Shown here in pieces: positions 16,305-24,535 of a stretch of 54,907 bases of DNA. Both the position numbers and the translations under genes were made by a program. Source of the DNA: a bacterium (lineage in GTDB: Bacteria > Verrucomicrobiota > Verrucomicrobiia > Limisphaerales > UBA11358); assembly GCA_021817945.1 (NCBI GenBank), contig JAKAFL010000022.1, positions 1-54,907 on the forward strand, in the 5' to 3' direction. The notes under the pieces are model-generated. The model had not been told where the DNA came from. It did no database searches and saw only the letters and a list, made by a program, of their open reading frames with translations. Position 1 is the stretch's first letter, and every line of letters starts with the position of its first letter.

Positions 16305-17456
16305 ATGACACTTCTATCCAGCCCCTTGTTTCAATCTTTAAATCCGGCAGAACTGCGGGATTTGCAGGAAATTGCCCAAGAGCAAGCCTATCGCACACAC
16401 CAGGAAATCATTAGGGCTGGAGAGCCTGGAGACGGGGTTTATTTTGTAAAAACGGGTGTTGTGGAAATATCTGCTGGTCATGGCAATGCGCGTGTTTTCT
16501 CGCTTCTTGGCCCGACCGAGATTTTCGGTGAAATGGCGATTATTGAAAATCGTCCGCGATCTGCCACCGCCAAGGCGGTGGAACCCACGGTGGTTTATTT
16601 TTTGCCACGAAAGCAGATACTGGACCTGCTGGAACGGTCGCCCTCCCTCAAACAGGCCCTGCTTCAGCAAATCAGTCAACGATTACGGGCGTTCAACCAG
16701 GTGCATGTGCGTGAACTGGTTCAGTCCGAACATTTGGCCATGATTGGGCGGTTGGTTCAGGGCATCGTGCATGATTTGCGTGGGCCATTAAATTTAATCA
16801 ATCTCTCCGCCGACGCCTTGGCCCTAGATGAGCGCCAAGGGGAATCCCGTGTCAAGACGCAGAATCGCATCCGCAAGCAGGTGGTGCGAATCAATGATCT
16901 GGTCAGTGACATCCTCATATTTACCCAAGGGCCGGCGGTCGCCGATCCTCCGCCAGAGGTGAATTTTGCGAGTTTTGTCAGGGAGCTGGCTGTGGACTTG
17001 GAGGAGGAGGTATCCATGCGATCCTGCCGCTGGGAGATATCCACCCCTCCGCCGCATGCCTGGGTGTGCATGGACCCACGCCGATTGAGCCGGGTCTTTT
17101 TCAACCTGGTGACCAATGCCACGGATATGATGCCGGAAGGAGGCCGGATAATTCTTGGATTTGAGGAGGACGCAGGGGAAATCATCACCAGCCTGGCCGA
17201 CACCGGGCCTGGCATTGCCCCGCAAATAGCCGACACCCTTTTCCAGCCCTTTTCCACCCATGGCAAAACACGTGGGACGGGGCTGGGCCTGGCCATCTGC
17301 AAAAAAATCATTGAGGAACACGGCGGCAGGATTTGGGTGAAAACCTCGACAAAGCATGGCTCAACCTTTTGCTTTGCGCTTCCCATCTCCAAGTCGAGGC
17401 AGGAATCGGACCCTGTTGTTACCGGGCAGGGCTCTTCCAAAATGAATAAGCCATGA
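16305..17456 (+). CDS. Soluble sensor histidine kinase with N-terminal cyclic-nucleotide-binding domain
   Basis: A 383-aa protein without membrane segments. Residues about 5-120 form a cNMP-binding (CRP-like) fold (MTLLSSPLFQSL...GDGVYFVKTGVVEI...LGPTEIFGEMAIIENRPRSATAKAVEP), with the phosphate-binding-cassette-like GEMAI..RSATA. Residues about 145-210 form the HisKA helix pair with phospho-acceptor H156 (IVHDLRGPLN). The HATPase domain shows N (FFNLVTNATDMMP), G1 (ADTGPGIAP) and G2 (GTGLGLAI) boxes. It would phosphorylate an unseen response regulator in response to a small ligand. An upstream GTG (16242) is in frame, but ATG 16305 begins where CNBD proteins usually start. Its stop overlaps the next small ORF by ATGA. 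Confidence 0.85.
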   Translation: MTLLSSPLFQSLNPAELRDLQEIAQEQAYRTHQEIIRAGEPGDGVYFVKTGVVEISAGHGNARVFSLLGPTEIFGEMAIIENRPRSATAKAVEPTVVYFLPRKQILDLLERSPSLKQALLQQISQRLRAFNQVHVRELVQSEHLAMIGRLVQGIVHDLRGPLNLINLSADALALDERQGESRVKTQNRIRKQVVRINDLVSDILIFTQGPAVADPPPEVNFASFVRELAVDLEEEVSMRSCRWEISTPPPHAWVCMDPRRLSRVFFNLVTNATDMMPEGGRIILGFEEDAGEIITSLADTGPGIAPQIADTLFQPFSTHGKTRGTGLGLAICKKIIEEHGGRIWVKTSTKHGSTFCFALPISKSRQESDPVVTGQGSSKMNKP

Positions 17457-17581
17457 CAAAAGCGATTCAACATCCATCCTGGAAGTTTGAAATCCTGAAT
17501 GATTTTTTGGCAGGGGCCGCGAAAAGTCAAACGATTGCAGCCATTGATGGCATAAAAGCAGGAAAAATATCTCCTTTGTGA
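17453..17581 (+). CDS. 42-aa small protein linking the kinase gene to mutL
   Basis: An ORF of 42 codons beginning MTKAIQHPSWKFEILNDF. Its ATG overlaps the kinase stop (ATGA, 17453-17456) and its TGA overlaps the mutL GTG start (GTGA, 17578-17581). Both junctions are the 4-nt overlaps typical of translational coupling, and the frame fills the whole gap between the two genes. The peptide is mixed in character (two aromatic-rich turns, then AAKSQTIAAIDGIKAGK) with no membrane segment and no family I recognise. It may be a real small protein or just a ribosome bridge for mutL. Confidence 0.55.
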   Translation: MTKAIQHPSWKFEILNDFLAGAAKSQTIAAIDGIKAGKISPL

Positions 17582-19662
17582 ACCGCATTCGATTGCTTTC
17601 CGATCAAGTGGCCAACCAGATTGCCGCAGGCGAGGTCGTGGAACGTCCCGCCAGCGTGGTCAAGGAGTTGGTGGAAAATTCGCTGGACGCGGATGCGTGC
17701 CGGATTTCCGTGGAAATTGGGGCGGGTGGGCGGAGCCTGATCCGGGTGACGGACGATGGGTTTGGGATGAGCCGGGATGACGCGCTGCTATCGTTGGAGC
17801 GGCATGCCACCAGTAAAATAAGGCGTGCCGAGGACCTGGCATCCATTGTCACGATGGGATTTCGCGGGGAGGCTGTGCCGAGCATAGCCAGCGTGAGCCG
17901 TTTTACCCTCATCACCAGGGAGCGCGATAGCGAAACACCCGAGGGCACCCAGGTGGTGGTGAATGGCGGCACCATTGCCGAGGTCAAGGCGGCTGCCGGG
18001 GCGCCTGGCACAAGCGTGGAAGTGCGACAGCTTTTTTTCAACCTGCCCGCGCGCCGCAAGTTTCTGCGCACGGAGGAGACGGAGGCGGCGCACATCCAGC
18101 ATTACCTTACCCTTGCCGCGCTGGCGCACCCGGACGTTTCGTTTCTTTTCATCAAGGATGGCAGGAGCGTCTGGCAACTGCCTGCCATTGGATGCGATGC
18201 CACGCCTTCCAGCCGCATAGGCGCATTGAGGGAAAGGTTAAGAGCCTTGATGGGCGAAGAACAGTTGCTTCCCGTCCATTTTATCCGGCAAATGGCGGAT
18301 GACTTTCCGATGCCTGATGAAAATGACATTTTCGAAACCGCGCTGCCGGAAAAACCAGTGGATGCGGCTATTAACCTGCCTGGCCAGCTCAGGCTTTGGG
18401 GCTTGATCGGGGCGCCGGGGATTTCCCGGACCACACGGGACGGGCAGTTTGTTTTCGTGAACCGGCGTCCGGTGGAAAACCGCGGCATCAACTATGCCTT
18501 GATTGAAGGTTACCATAATTCCCTGATGAAAGGCCGTTACCCAGTTTGTTGTTTGTTCCTGGAGATTCATCCGTCGGCGGTGGATGTGAACGTGCACCCG
18601 TCCAAGCGGGAGGTAAAATTTCGTCGTGAATCTGAGGTGCGCAAGCTGGTGGCTGATGCCATTCAAGACACTTTGCTTTCCTACCATGCGCAACGTCCCG
18701 GACCGGGTGGGATGAATCAGGGCCTATTTCCCGCACCCGTAACGGCGAAGGGCATTGATACTGCATCCGCCCCGGAACAGCAGGTCCTTCTGCCCGGGCC
18801 GGGCCTTGGCGCGGTGCCGCTGTCCAAGTCGGAAACCCTGCCCGTGGACTCTGACAAACCATCAATCAGGCAATCTGCGGAACGGGTTCAGGCAAGCCCG
18901 CAGCCCTCATCCACGGCTCCGATGGCTGCCATCTCGTCCAGTTCAGGAAAGCAGGCAGCTTCCCCGGCAGGCGAAACCTCATTGCCGCAATTGGCAGCCG
19001 GACAGGCGAGCGGCAACCGAATTGGAACGAATAGTCAGGGTGCCAATCCGCATACGGCAGGCGTGACTCCGCTTCTGAACGTTCCGCTGCGGCTGATCGG
19101 GGTGGTGGGACGATTGTACGTCTTGCTGGAGTCAGACCGTGGTTTGGTTGTGCTGGACCAGCATGCGGCCCATGAGCGGGTTTTATTTGAACAAATGCGG
19201 ACACGCCTGGAACAGCAGGGGACCGTGGCCTCTCAAAAACTGCTCCTTCCTGAAACACTGGAACTACCTCCACGCGACGCCCAATTTTTACGCGAGCAAT
19301 TGGCGGCTCTGACGAGGCTGGGAGTGGGGTTGAGCGAGTTTGGGGAGCGCACTTTTCTGCTGGATTCCCTTCCGCCCTTTGTGCGAACCACGGACCCGCG
19401 CAAATTTGTTCTCGATTTGGTGGATGAATTGAGGGCGGCTGGGCGTGAAGTAAACCTGACACGCTTGGGGGAGCACACCGTGGCCAAGACCGTTTGCCGG
19501 CACGCGGTCAAGGCCAACGACCATCTGGCCGGGGCCGAATTGGAAAACCTGATTGCGGACCTGCGGCATTGCGCCATGCCTTATACCTGTCCGCATGGCC
19601 GCCCCACGCTGGTTGAAATGAACTATCGCGAACTTGAGAAAAAATTTGGCCGGACACTTTAG
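17578..19662 (+). CDS. mutL: DNA mismatch repair protein MutL (endonuclease type)
   Basis: A 694-aa MutL. The GHKL ATPase domain (about 1-330) starts IRLLSDQVANQIAAGEVVERPASV-like, with NSLDAD, DDGFGM and GFRGEA motifs. A proline/serine/alanine-rich linker follows (about 375-500). The C-terminal dimerisation domain holds the endonuclease motif DQHAAHERVLFE (DQHAx2Ex4E, near residue 527) and the CPHGRP metal-site motif near the end. The protein should therefore nick DNA itself, as in organisms lacking MutH. The start is GTG, overlapping the stop of the 42-codon ORF; AGGA lies about 14 nt upstream, so translation probably depends on coupling. A kinase and mutL in one transcript is unusual. Confidence 0.95.
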   Translation: MNRIRLLSDQVANQIAAGEVVERPASVVKELVENSLDADACRISVEIGAGGRSLIRVTDDGFGMSRDDALLSLERHATSKIRRAEDLASIVTMGFRGEAVPSIASVSRFTLITRERDSETPEGTQVVVNGGTIAEVKAAAGAPGTSVEVRQLFFNLPARRKFLRTEETEAAHIQHYLTLAALAHPDVSFLFIKDGRSVWQLPAIGCDATPSSRIGALRERLRALMGEEQLLPVHFIRQMADDFPMPDENDIFETALPEKPVDAAINLPGQLRLWGLIGAPGISRTTRDGQFVFVNRRPVENRGINYALIEGYHNSLMKGRYPVCCLFLEIHPSAVDVNVHPSKREVKFRRESEVRKLVADAIQDTLLSYHAQRPGPGGMNQGLFPAPVTAKGIDTASAPEQQVLLPGPGLGAVPLSKSETLPVDSDKPSIRQSAERVQASPQPSSTAPMAAISSSSGKQAASPAGETSLPQLAAGQASGNRIGTNSQGANPHTAGVTPLLNVPLRLIGVVGRLYVLLESDRGLVVLDQHAAHERVLFEQMRTRLEQQGTVASQKLLLPETLELPPRDAQFLREQLAALTRLGVGLSEFGERTFLLDSLPPFVRTTDPRKFVLDLVDELRAAGREVNLTRLGEHTVAKTVCRHAVKANDHLAGAELENLIADLRHCAMPYTCPHGRPTLVEMNYRELEKKFGRTL

Positions 19663-19713
19663 CCGGTCTTGAATGGAGCGGGCAGGGAAAGCCAATAAAA
19701 AGCCAGATAGCTG

Positions 19714-19741
19714 TTGCATTCCATGGTGTTTTGGATAAAAT
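19714..19741 (+). promoter_or_regulatory. Sigma70-like promoter of the DUF11 lipoprotein gene
   Basis: TTGCAT (19714-19719) and TAAAAT (19736-19741) are separated by 16 nt. Transcription would start near 19748, about 60 nt before the ATG at 19810, which has GAGGAG 9 nt upstream. Confidence 0.5.
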
Positions 19742-19809
19742 GGATTCCAGTTAAGGGCGTATCTAATTACAGAAAAAACAACGTGCTCCCGCCTGAGGAG
19801 CCTAAAAAC

Positions 19810-21318
19810 ATGAAAAATAATATTCAATCCATCACATCCGCAATAGGTTGTCTGTTGTTGATCACCGGCTGTGCGCAGCAGCAACAACAAGGGAAATACA
19901 ATGCCGCTCCGGCACAGGTTTCCACCCCGGCTCCCGCACCCTCTGCCAACATCGCCTATTTCCCCAGTGGCAGCATTCAGGGGAGTGGCTTGTCTGTTGA
20001 AAAAACGGCCCCCGCCCAGGTTTTGGTGGGGCAGCCTTACCAATATAGCTACGTGGTGAGCAACCTCACCGACGCCACCTTGGAAAATGTCGTGGTTATG
20101 GACCGCGTGACCAGCGATTTCACACCATCGGATTCTGATCCTGCCGCTACGAGCACGGGGGATGGAAAAGCCAGTTGGAACCTGGGCACCCTGGCTCCCA
20201 AGGAAGGCAAGACCATCACAGTGAAAGGCAGCAGCGCCGATGAGGGAGTGGTTACCACATGTGGCTGGGCGACTTACAACCCTGTGCTTTGCCAAGACAT
20301 CCAAGTGGTGAAGGCGAATATTGCCTTGACCAAGACAGAGCCATCCGATGTGCTGATTTGCGATCCCATTCCAACCACCCTGACGGTGAAAAACACCGGT
20401 TCCAGCGCCCTGACCGGGGTTGAAATCACGGATTCCCTGCCCTCCGGGATGACTGCGGATGGCAAGAGCAGCCTGACCTTTGAAGCTGGCACACTGGCCC
20501 CAGGGGCAAGCACCAACTTCCAATACAACGCCACGGCGACCTCGACGGGCAGCTTGGTGAACAATGCCAAGGTCACCTCAACCGAGGGGGTGACTGCGTC
20601 CGCGTCTGCTACTGTCAACGTCCACCAGCCGGTTTTGGCGATTAGTTGCAAAGCCACGGACCAACAGTACATGGGCCGCAAGTTTGACGTGAGCTACACC
20701 GTTTCTGACACTGGCGACGCCCCGGCGGCTGGATCCAAGCTGGAGGTTATTGTTCCGGCTGGCTTGAATGTTGTTTCGGCGGGAACCGGCCAGGCGGCGA
20801 ATGGCAAGATTGACTATGACCTTGGAACTGTGGACACCAACAATCCACAGACCGTCACCGCCACCTTTACCAGCGCCACGGCGGGGACATTCGATTTTGC
20901 CGGAAGCGTGAGCGGATCCTGTGCAGCCGCCTCCTCCACCACCTGCGAAACCAAGGTGGTTGGCATTCCTGCCATTCTGCTGGAAAAATCCGACAACCCG
21001 GACCCTGTAGCCGTGGGCGACACCACTGTATATACCGTGAAGGTGACGAACCAAGGCACTGCGGATGATTCCAATGTGGCCATCAGCATCGTGGTGGATT
21101 CTGAATTGACTCCTGTGAGCAGTGATCAACCAGGAGCCACCATCAATGGCCAGACCGTGACCTTCCCGGTGATACCCACCTTGGGAGCCAAGCAGGCGGT
21201 TACTTACACGATTGTGGCCAAGGGCGTCACGCCGGGTGATGCGCACACCAAATTCATCCTGTCTTCAGCCAACGTGACCACCCCCATCACTGCGGAGGAA
21301 AGCACCACGGTGTATTGA
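19810..21318 (+). CDS. OmcB-like DUF11-repeat outer-membrane lipoprotein
   Basis: A 502-aa predicted lipoprotein. The lipobox LLITGC ends a short signal peptide (MKNNIQSITSAIGCLLLITGC), followed by a Gln-rich and Pro/Ala-rich stretch. Four Ig-like DUF11 repeats follow (about 60-500), each with 'VKNTG/VTNQG' and 'V.D.LP' type strands (e.g. VTVKNTGSSALTGVEITDSLP in shortened form). Paired cysteines lie between repeats. The architecture resembles the cysteine-rich OmcB of Chlamydia, a disulfide-linked envelope protein, so a structural role in the outer envelope is likely. The last ~125 residues are nearly the same as those of the next gene. A strong terminator follows. In-frame ATGs further upstream lack a ribosome site and would bury the signal peptide. 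Confidence 0.85.
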   Translation: MKNNIQSITSAIGCLLLITGCAQQQQQGKYNAAPAQVSTPAPAPSANIAYFPSGSIQGSGLSVEKTAPAQVLVGQPYQYSYVVSNLTDATLENVVVMDRVTSDFTPSDSDPAATSTGDGKASWNLGTLAPKEGKTITVKGSSADEGVVTTCGWATYNPVLCQDIQVVKANIALTKTEPSDVLICDPIPTTLTVKNTGSSALTGVEITDSLPSGMTADGKSSLTFEAGTLAPGASTNFQYNATATSTGSLVNNAKVTSTEGVTASASATVNVHQPVLAISCKATDQQYMGRKFDVSYTVSDTGDAPAAGSKLEVIVPAGLNVVSAGTGQAANGKIDYDLGTVDTNNPQTVTATFTSATAGTFDFAGSVSGSCAAASSTTCETKVVGIPAILLEKSDNPDPVAVGDTTVYTVKVTNQGTADDSNVAISIVVDSELTPVSSDQPGATINGQTVTFPVIPTLGAKQAVTYTIVAKGVTPGDAHTKFILSSANVTTPITAEESTTVY

Positions 21319-21344
21319 GCCAGGGATTCTGGACAGTTTCAAAA

Positions 21345-21373
21345 GGCCGCCAAAGAAATTTGGCGGCCTTTTT
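21345..21373 (+). terminator. Strong rho-independent terminator after the DUF11 lipoprotein gene
   Basis: A perfect 10-bp stem GGCCGCCAAA / TTTGGCGGCC with a GAAA loop, followed by TTTTT. It separates the two DUF11 genes into different transcripts. Confidence 0.92.
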
Positions 21374-21460
21374 CATTTTGAACTTTTTAAGGTTGAAAGA
21401 TTGCGATTGCAAAACGGGCTTTTTGAGCGAATGCTTTGGCTCAGACAAAAGGAATCTGCC

Positions 21461-22630
21461 ATGAAACCACTAAACCTGCTGTTGCTTTGGGTGCTCCTGT
21501 TCCTTCTCAACCCCCCTGCCTGGGCCGCACCGGGGGAATCCCATCGGGCCACGGTCCTGGGAAATCCGGCCACTGCATTTGCCCCCACGCTGTTTACCGC
21601 GTCCGATTTGCGCGCCCGCTTTGCCGATCCTGCCCTGCGCCCGGATATTCTGGATATTTTGAAACAATGGGGATGGACCGGGGATCCGGCAGACCTGTTT
21701 GCAGCAGCGGCCACCCATGAGATAGTGGATTGGAATATCCCTGTGGGCGAGGTGATGCCATTCATGTCATCGCGGTCGCATGGGCACCCCGTTTGCTTGC
21801 GCAACGTGACTTGGGCCGGGTGGGATCCAATTCATGCCTATGCCTTTACGTTTGCCTCGGCTGGACGGCTATGGCGGTGCATCACTCCCAAGCCATGCAG
21901 CAATTTTTTTGTTGAAGATCTCGGCCCTGTGCCTGTGGCTGGGCTGACCCTGGATTGCAGCGTGGCCGACCAGGTTTCCATGGGTCATCTTTTGCAGGTC
22001 TGTCTTTCGATTCATAACACGGGCAACATTCCGGCCACAAATATCAGCGTGAACCTGCCCATACCGGAGGGCATTCCGGCCATGGATGCCACGGAGGGTG
22101 GAAACATCAACACAAACCAAGTCAATTGGGTCATAGCCAACCTTGCACCGGATGGGACACAAGAACTGTGCGCGGCGCTTCGCCCGCGGCGCCCCGGGAC
22201 GGTAGAGTTCAACTCTTCCGCGGTCTGCGAAGGGGTGCCCCCCCTTTCCTCCTCCTGCTCAACCGAGATAATAGGATTGCCCGCCTTGTTGCTGGAGAAA
22301 TCCGACAATCCGGACCCCGTGGCCGTGGGCTCGAACACTTTGTACACAGTCAAAGTCACCAACCAAGGCTCTGCGCCGGATCGCAATGTTGCCATCACGA
22401 TCATTGTGGATTCCCAACTGGCGCCTGTGACGTCGGATCCTGCGGAGGCCATCATCCAAGGCCAGACGGTGACGTTTCCGGTTGTTGCCTCACTGGCCGC
22501 CAAGCAAGCGGTGACCTGCACTCTTGTTGCACGCGGGGTTCAAGCAGGCGATGCCCACACCCGGTTTGTGGTCAACTCTCAAATGCTCAGCTCCCCTTTG
22601 ACGGCTGAGGAAAGCACGACGGTGTACTGA
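21461..22630 (+). CDS. Secreted DUF11-repeat protein, paralogue of the upstream OmcB-like gene
   Basis: A 389-aa protein with a cleavable signal peptide (leucine-rich, cleavage near PAWA-APG), started at ATG 21461 with AAGGA 8 nt upstream. The N-terminal part (about 40-150) is a distinct domain containing EIVDWNIPVG, VTWAGWDPIHAYAF and a CITPKPC cysteine pair; I do not know a name for it. Two DUF11 repeats follow, the last starting ALLLEKSDNPDPVAVG. The final ~125 residues closely match the upstream protein, both ending in TAEESTTVY. An envelope structural role is inferred. The lipoprotein gene at 22656 follows by 25 nt. Confidence 0.8.
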   Translation: MKPLNLLLLWVLLFLLNPPAWAAPGESHRATVLGNPATAFAPTLFTASDLRARFADPALRPDILDILKQWGWTGDPADLFAAAATHEIVDWNIPVGEVMPFMSSRSHGHPVCLRNVTWAGWDPIHAYAFTFASAGRLWRCITPKPCSNFFVEDLGPVPVAGLTLDCSVADQVSMGHLLQVCLSIHNTGNIPATNISVNLPIPEGIPAMDATEGGNINTNQVNWVIANLAPDGTQELCAALRPRRPGTVEFNSSAVCEGVPPLSSSCSTEIIGLPALLLEKSDNPDPVAVGSNTLYTVKVTNQGSAPDRNVAITIIVDSQLAPVTSDPAEAIIQGQTVTFPVVASLAAKQAVTCTLVARGVQAGDAHTRFVVNSQMLSSPLTAEESTTVY

Positions 22631-22655
22631 CCTTGTTTTCTGGGGCTGAATTTCC

Positions 22656-23237
22656 ATGTGGCGCGTGTGGGCATGTTTGTTGACGCTGGCGCTGGGCAGT
22701 GGGTGTGCCACCGTGGAGAACGAGGAAAGCCAGCGACGGGCCGTGGAGGAATTGACCGCGCGACTGGAAAAATTGGGGCCTTCAGTGGATGATTCAGAAG
22801 CCAAAGCCGCGGCAGGCGCGGCGGTGCGTTATCCGCTCTTTCTGGCGCAAAAATGGAAAGTCACGCCCCCGGCCATTTTCAACAATATGCTGGTCAATGC
22901 CGGCATTCATCCGGACGGGCTGTGTTTTCAGTGGGCGGACGCCTTGACCGAAAAAATCATAAGCCTGCACCTGCGGACGCTGGAATGGCATCGTGGAGTG
23001 GCCCGATTGGGCACCTCACACGAGCACAGTTGCGTGGTGCTCACGGCAGTGGGCCAGCCATTTGCCCAAGGACTGGCTCTGGACGCCTGGCGCCATTGCG
23101 GGCGGTTGCATTGGGCCGGGGTGCTTCACGATGATTATTCGTGGAAAGAAGTTTCCCTGTCACCATCCTACCTTGCGGAACTGGAGACGGGCGCCCGGGA
23201 TGTGGAAGATGAGCGCAGCAGAAGCGCTTCCCATTAA
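22656..23237 (+). CDS. Lipoprotein with a conserved-looking Cys-His-Asp arrangement
   Basis: A 193-aa protein with a lipobox (LGSGC, lipidated Cys17). After a short coiled-coil-like segment (residues 22-42) comes a compact domain. C90 (HPDGLCFQWAD), H124 (SHEHSCVVLTA) and D143 (LALDAWRHCGRL) occur in the order and context of papain/transglutaminase-like cysteine hydrolases: Cys at a helix start, His on a strand, Asp on the next strand. I do not recognise the exact family. It would act at the inner face of the outer membrane or in the periplasm. It is probably co-transcribed with the DUF11 gene before it. Confidence 0.75.
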   Translation: MWRVWACLLTLALGSGCATVENEESQRRAVEELTARLEKLGPSVDDSEAKAAAGAAVRYPLFLAQKWKVTPPAIFNNMLVNAGIHPDGLCFQWADALTEKIISLHLRTLEWHRGVARLGTSHEHSCVVLTAVGQPFAQGLALDAWRHCGRLHWAGVLHDDYSWKEVSLSPSYLAELETGARDVEDERSRSASH

Positions 23238-23244
23238 CCGGGCC

Positions 23245-24261
23245 TCAAAGCAACCGGCTTTGATTCCCGCCAGGTGGCGGCAGGTTCAACTTGCGGTAGC
23301 TTAACTCCGTTGCCACGCGTCCCTGCGGCGTGCGGTTCATAAAACCTTCCATGATCAGGTAAGGCTCATAAACCTCCTCAATGGTATCCGGCTCCTCGCC
23401 CACGGCCACGGCGAGGGAATTCACACCCACAGGCCCCCCGCCAAATTTGACGATGATGGCCTCCAAAATCCGTTTGTCCATCTCGTCCAGTCCGTTTTCA
23501 TCAATTTCCAACATGGCCAGGGCGCGGTCTGCCACCGGCACGGTGATTTTGCCATCCCCCCGCACCTCGGCATAATCGCGGACCCGGCGAAGGAGATTGT
23601 TGGTGATACGGGGAGTGCCTCTGCTGCGGCGGGCTATTTCCCGGGCGCCGTCGGCTTCTATTTGCACACCGAGCAATTGCGCCGACCGGAGGACGATTTT
23701 TTGCAGATCGGGAGCGGAATAATAGTCCAGGCGCTCGCGAATGCCAAAGCGCGTGAGGAGAGGAGCGCTCAGCAAACCACTGCGGGTGGTGGCGCCAATG
23801 AGGGTGAACCGGGGCAGGTTGAGACGCACGCTTCGGGCGTTTGGCCCCTGGTCTATGATGATGTCCAGCTTGAAATCCTCCATGGCTGGATAAAGATACT
23901 CTTCAATGGTTTTTTGGAGGCGATGGATTTCATCAATGAACAGCACATCGCCCTCCTCCAAATTGGTGAGCAAACCGGCCAGGTCACTGGCTTTTTCGAT
24001 AGTCGGGCCGCTTGTGGCCTTAAGGTTGGCGTTCATGGCCTTGGCCAGGATGTTGGCAATGGTTGTTTTGCCCAAGCCGGGCGGACCATTGAGAAGGATG
24101 TGATCGAGAGCCTCCCCCCGGCGCGATGCAGCCGTCACGGCTATTTCCAGGCGTTCCTTGACCCTGGCCTGGCCGGTGAAATCTGAAAACAGCGACGGAC
24201 GCAGCGTCATTTCCAACGCTGCATCGGGCTTGTTCAAACTAGCCACCTGTGGTTCAGGCAT
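23245..24261 (-). CDS. ruvB: Holliday junction branch-migration helicase RuvB
   Basis: A 338-aa AAA+ motor that drives branch migration of Holliday junctions with RuvA. Walker [10 protein letters not shown], Walker [10 protein letters not shown], sensor 1 GATTRSG, an arginine-finger region ([14 protein letters not shown]) and the winged-helix C-terminus ([15 protein letters not shown]...[17 protein letters not shown]) are all present. The length matches the family norm. ruvA and ruvC are not adjacent in this window. It is divergent from the pyrophosphatase gene, with a repeat element in the shared upstream region. Confidence 0.97.
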   Translation of the reverse strand: MPEPQVASLNKPDAALEMTLRPSLFSDFTGQARVKERLEIAVTAASRRGEALDHILLNGPPGLGKTTIANILAKAMNANLKATSGPTIEKASDLAGLLTNLEEGDVLFIDEIHRLQKTIEEYLYPAMEDFKLDIIIDQGPNARSVRLNLPRFTLIGATTRSGLLSAPLLTRFGIRERLDYYSAPDLQKIVLRSAQLLGVQIEADGAREIARRSRGTPRITNNLLRRVRDYAEVRGDGKITVPVADRALAMLEIDENGLDEMDKRILEAIIVKFGGGPVGVNSLAVAVGEEPDTIEEVYEPYLIMEGFMNRTPQGRVATELSYRKLNLPPPGGNQSRLL

Positions 24262-24399
24262 GAGACCCTAGCTTGCGCGAGCCGACTCCAACCGGCAAGC
24301 GAGATTCATCGGCAATTCCGATCGCGGATCGGCACCTCCACTCGCAGTCCGGCACGGCAAAGGCAACTGTTACCCGGCGGGTATGGATGAAGTCATTTC

Positions 24400-24482
24400 A
24401 ACCCGCAAAGCGAAATTGAAAGGGTGAAGATGCGCCCATTAGATTGACTCAGATTGGCCTTTGGAATTTCGTTTTTCGGGTT
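24400..24482. repeat. MITE-like palindromic repeat, copy 2 (internally deleted)
   Basis: An 83-bp version of the element at 8781-8946. Both terminal inverted repeats are kept (ACCCGCAAAGCGAAATTGAA ... GAATTTCGTTTTTCGGGT), but the middle is lost between two short TGCG-containing matches, consistent with slippage or recombination. It lies between divergent ruvB and the pyrophosphatase gene, so it may affect their promoters. Confidence 0.8.
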
Positions 24483-24535
24483 CAATATAATTTGCTGGAA
24501 AATCAAAAAAAGGAGGACCATTCTGGGGCACTCAT

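Noticed and set aside
19288-20523. 411-codon minus-strand frame across the mutL end and the DUF11 gene
   Set aside because: It spans two well-supported genes in antisense and reads as histidine/glycine-rich noise.
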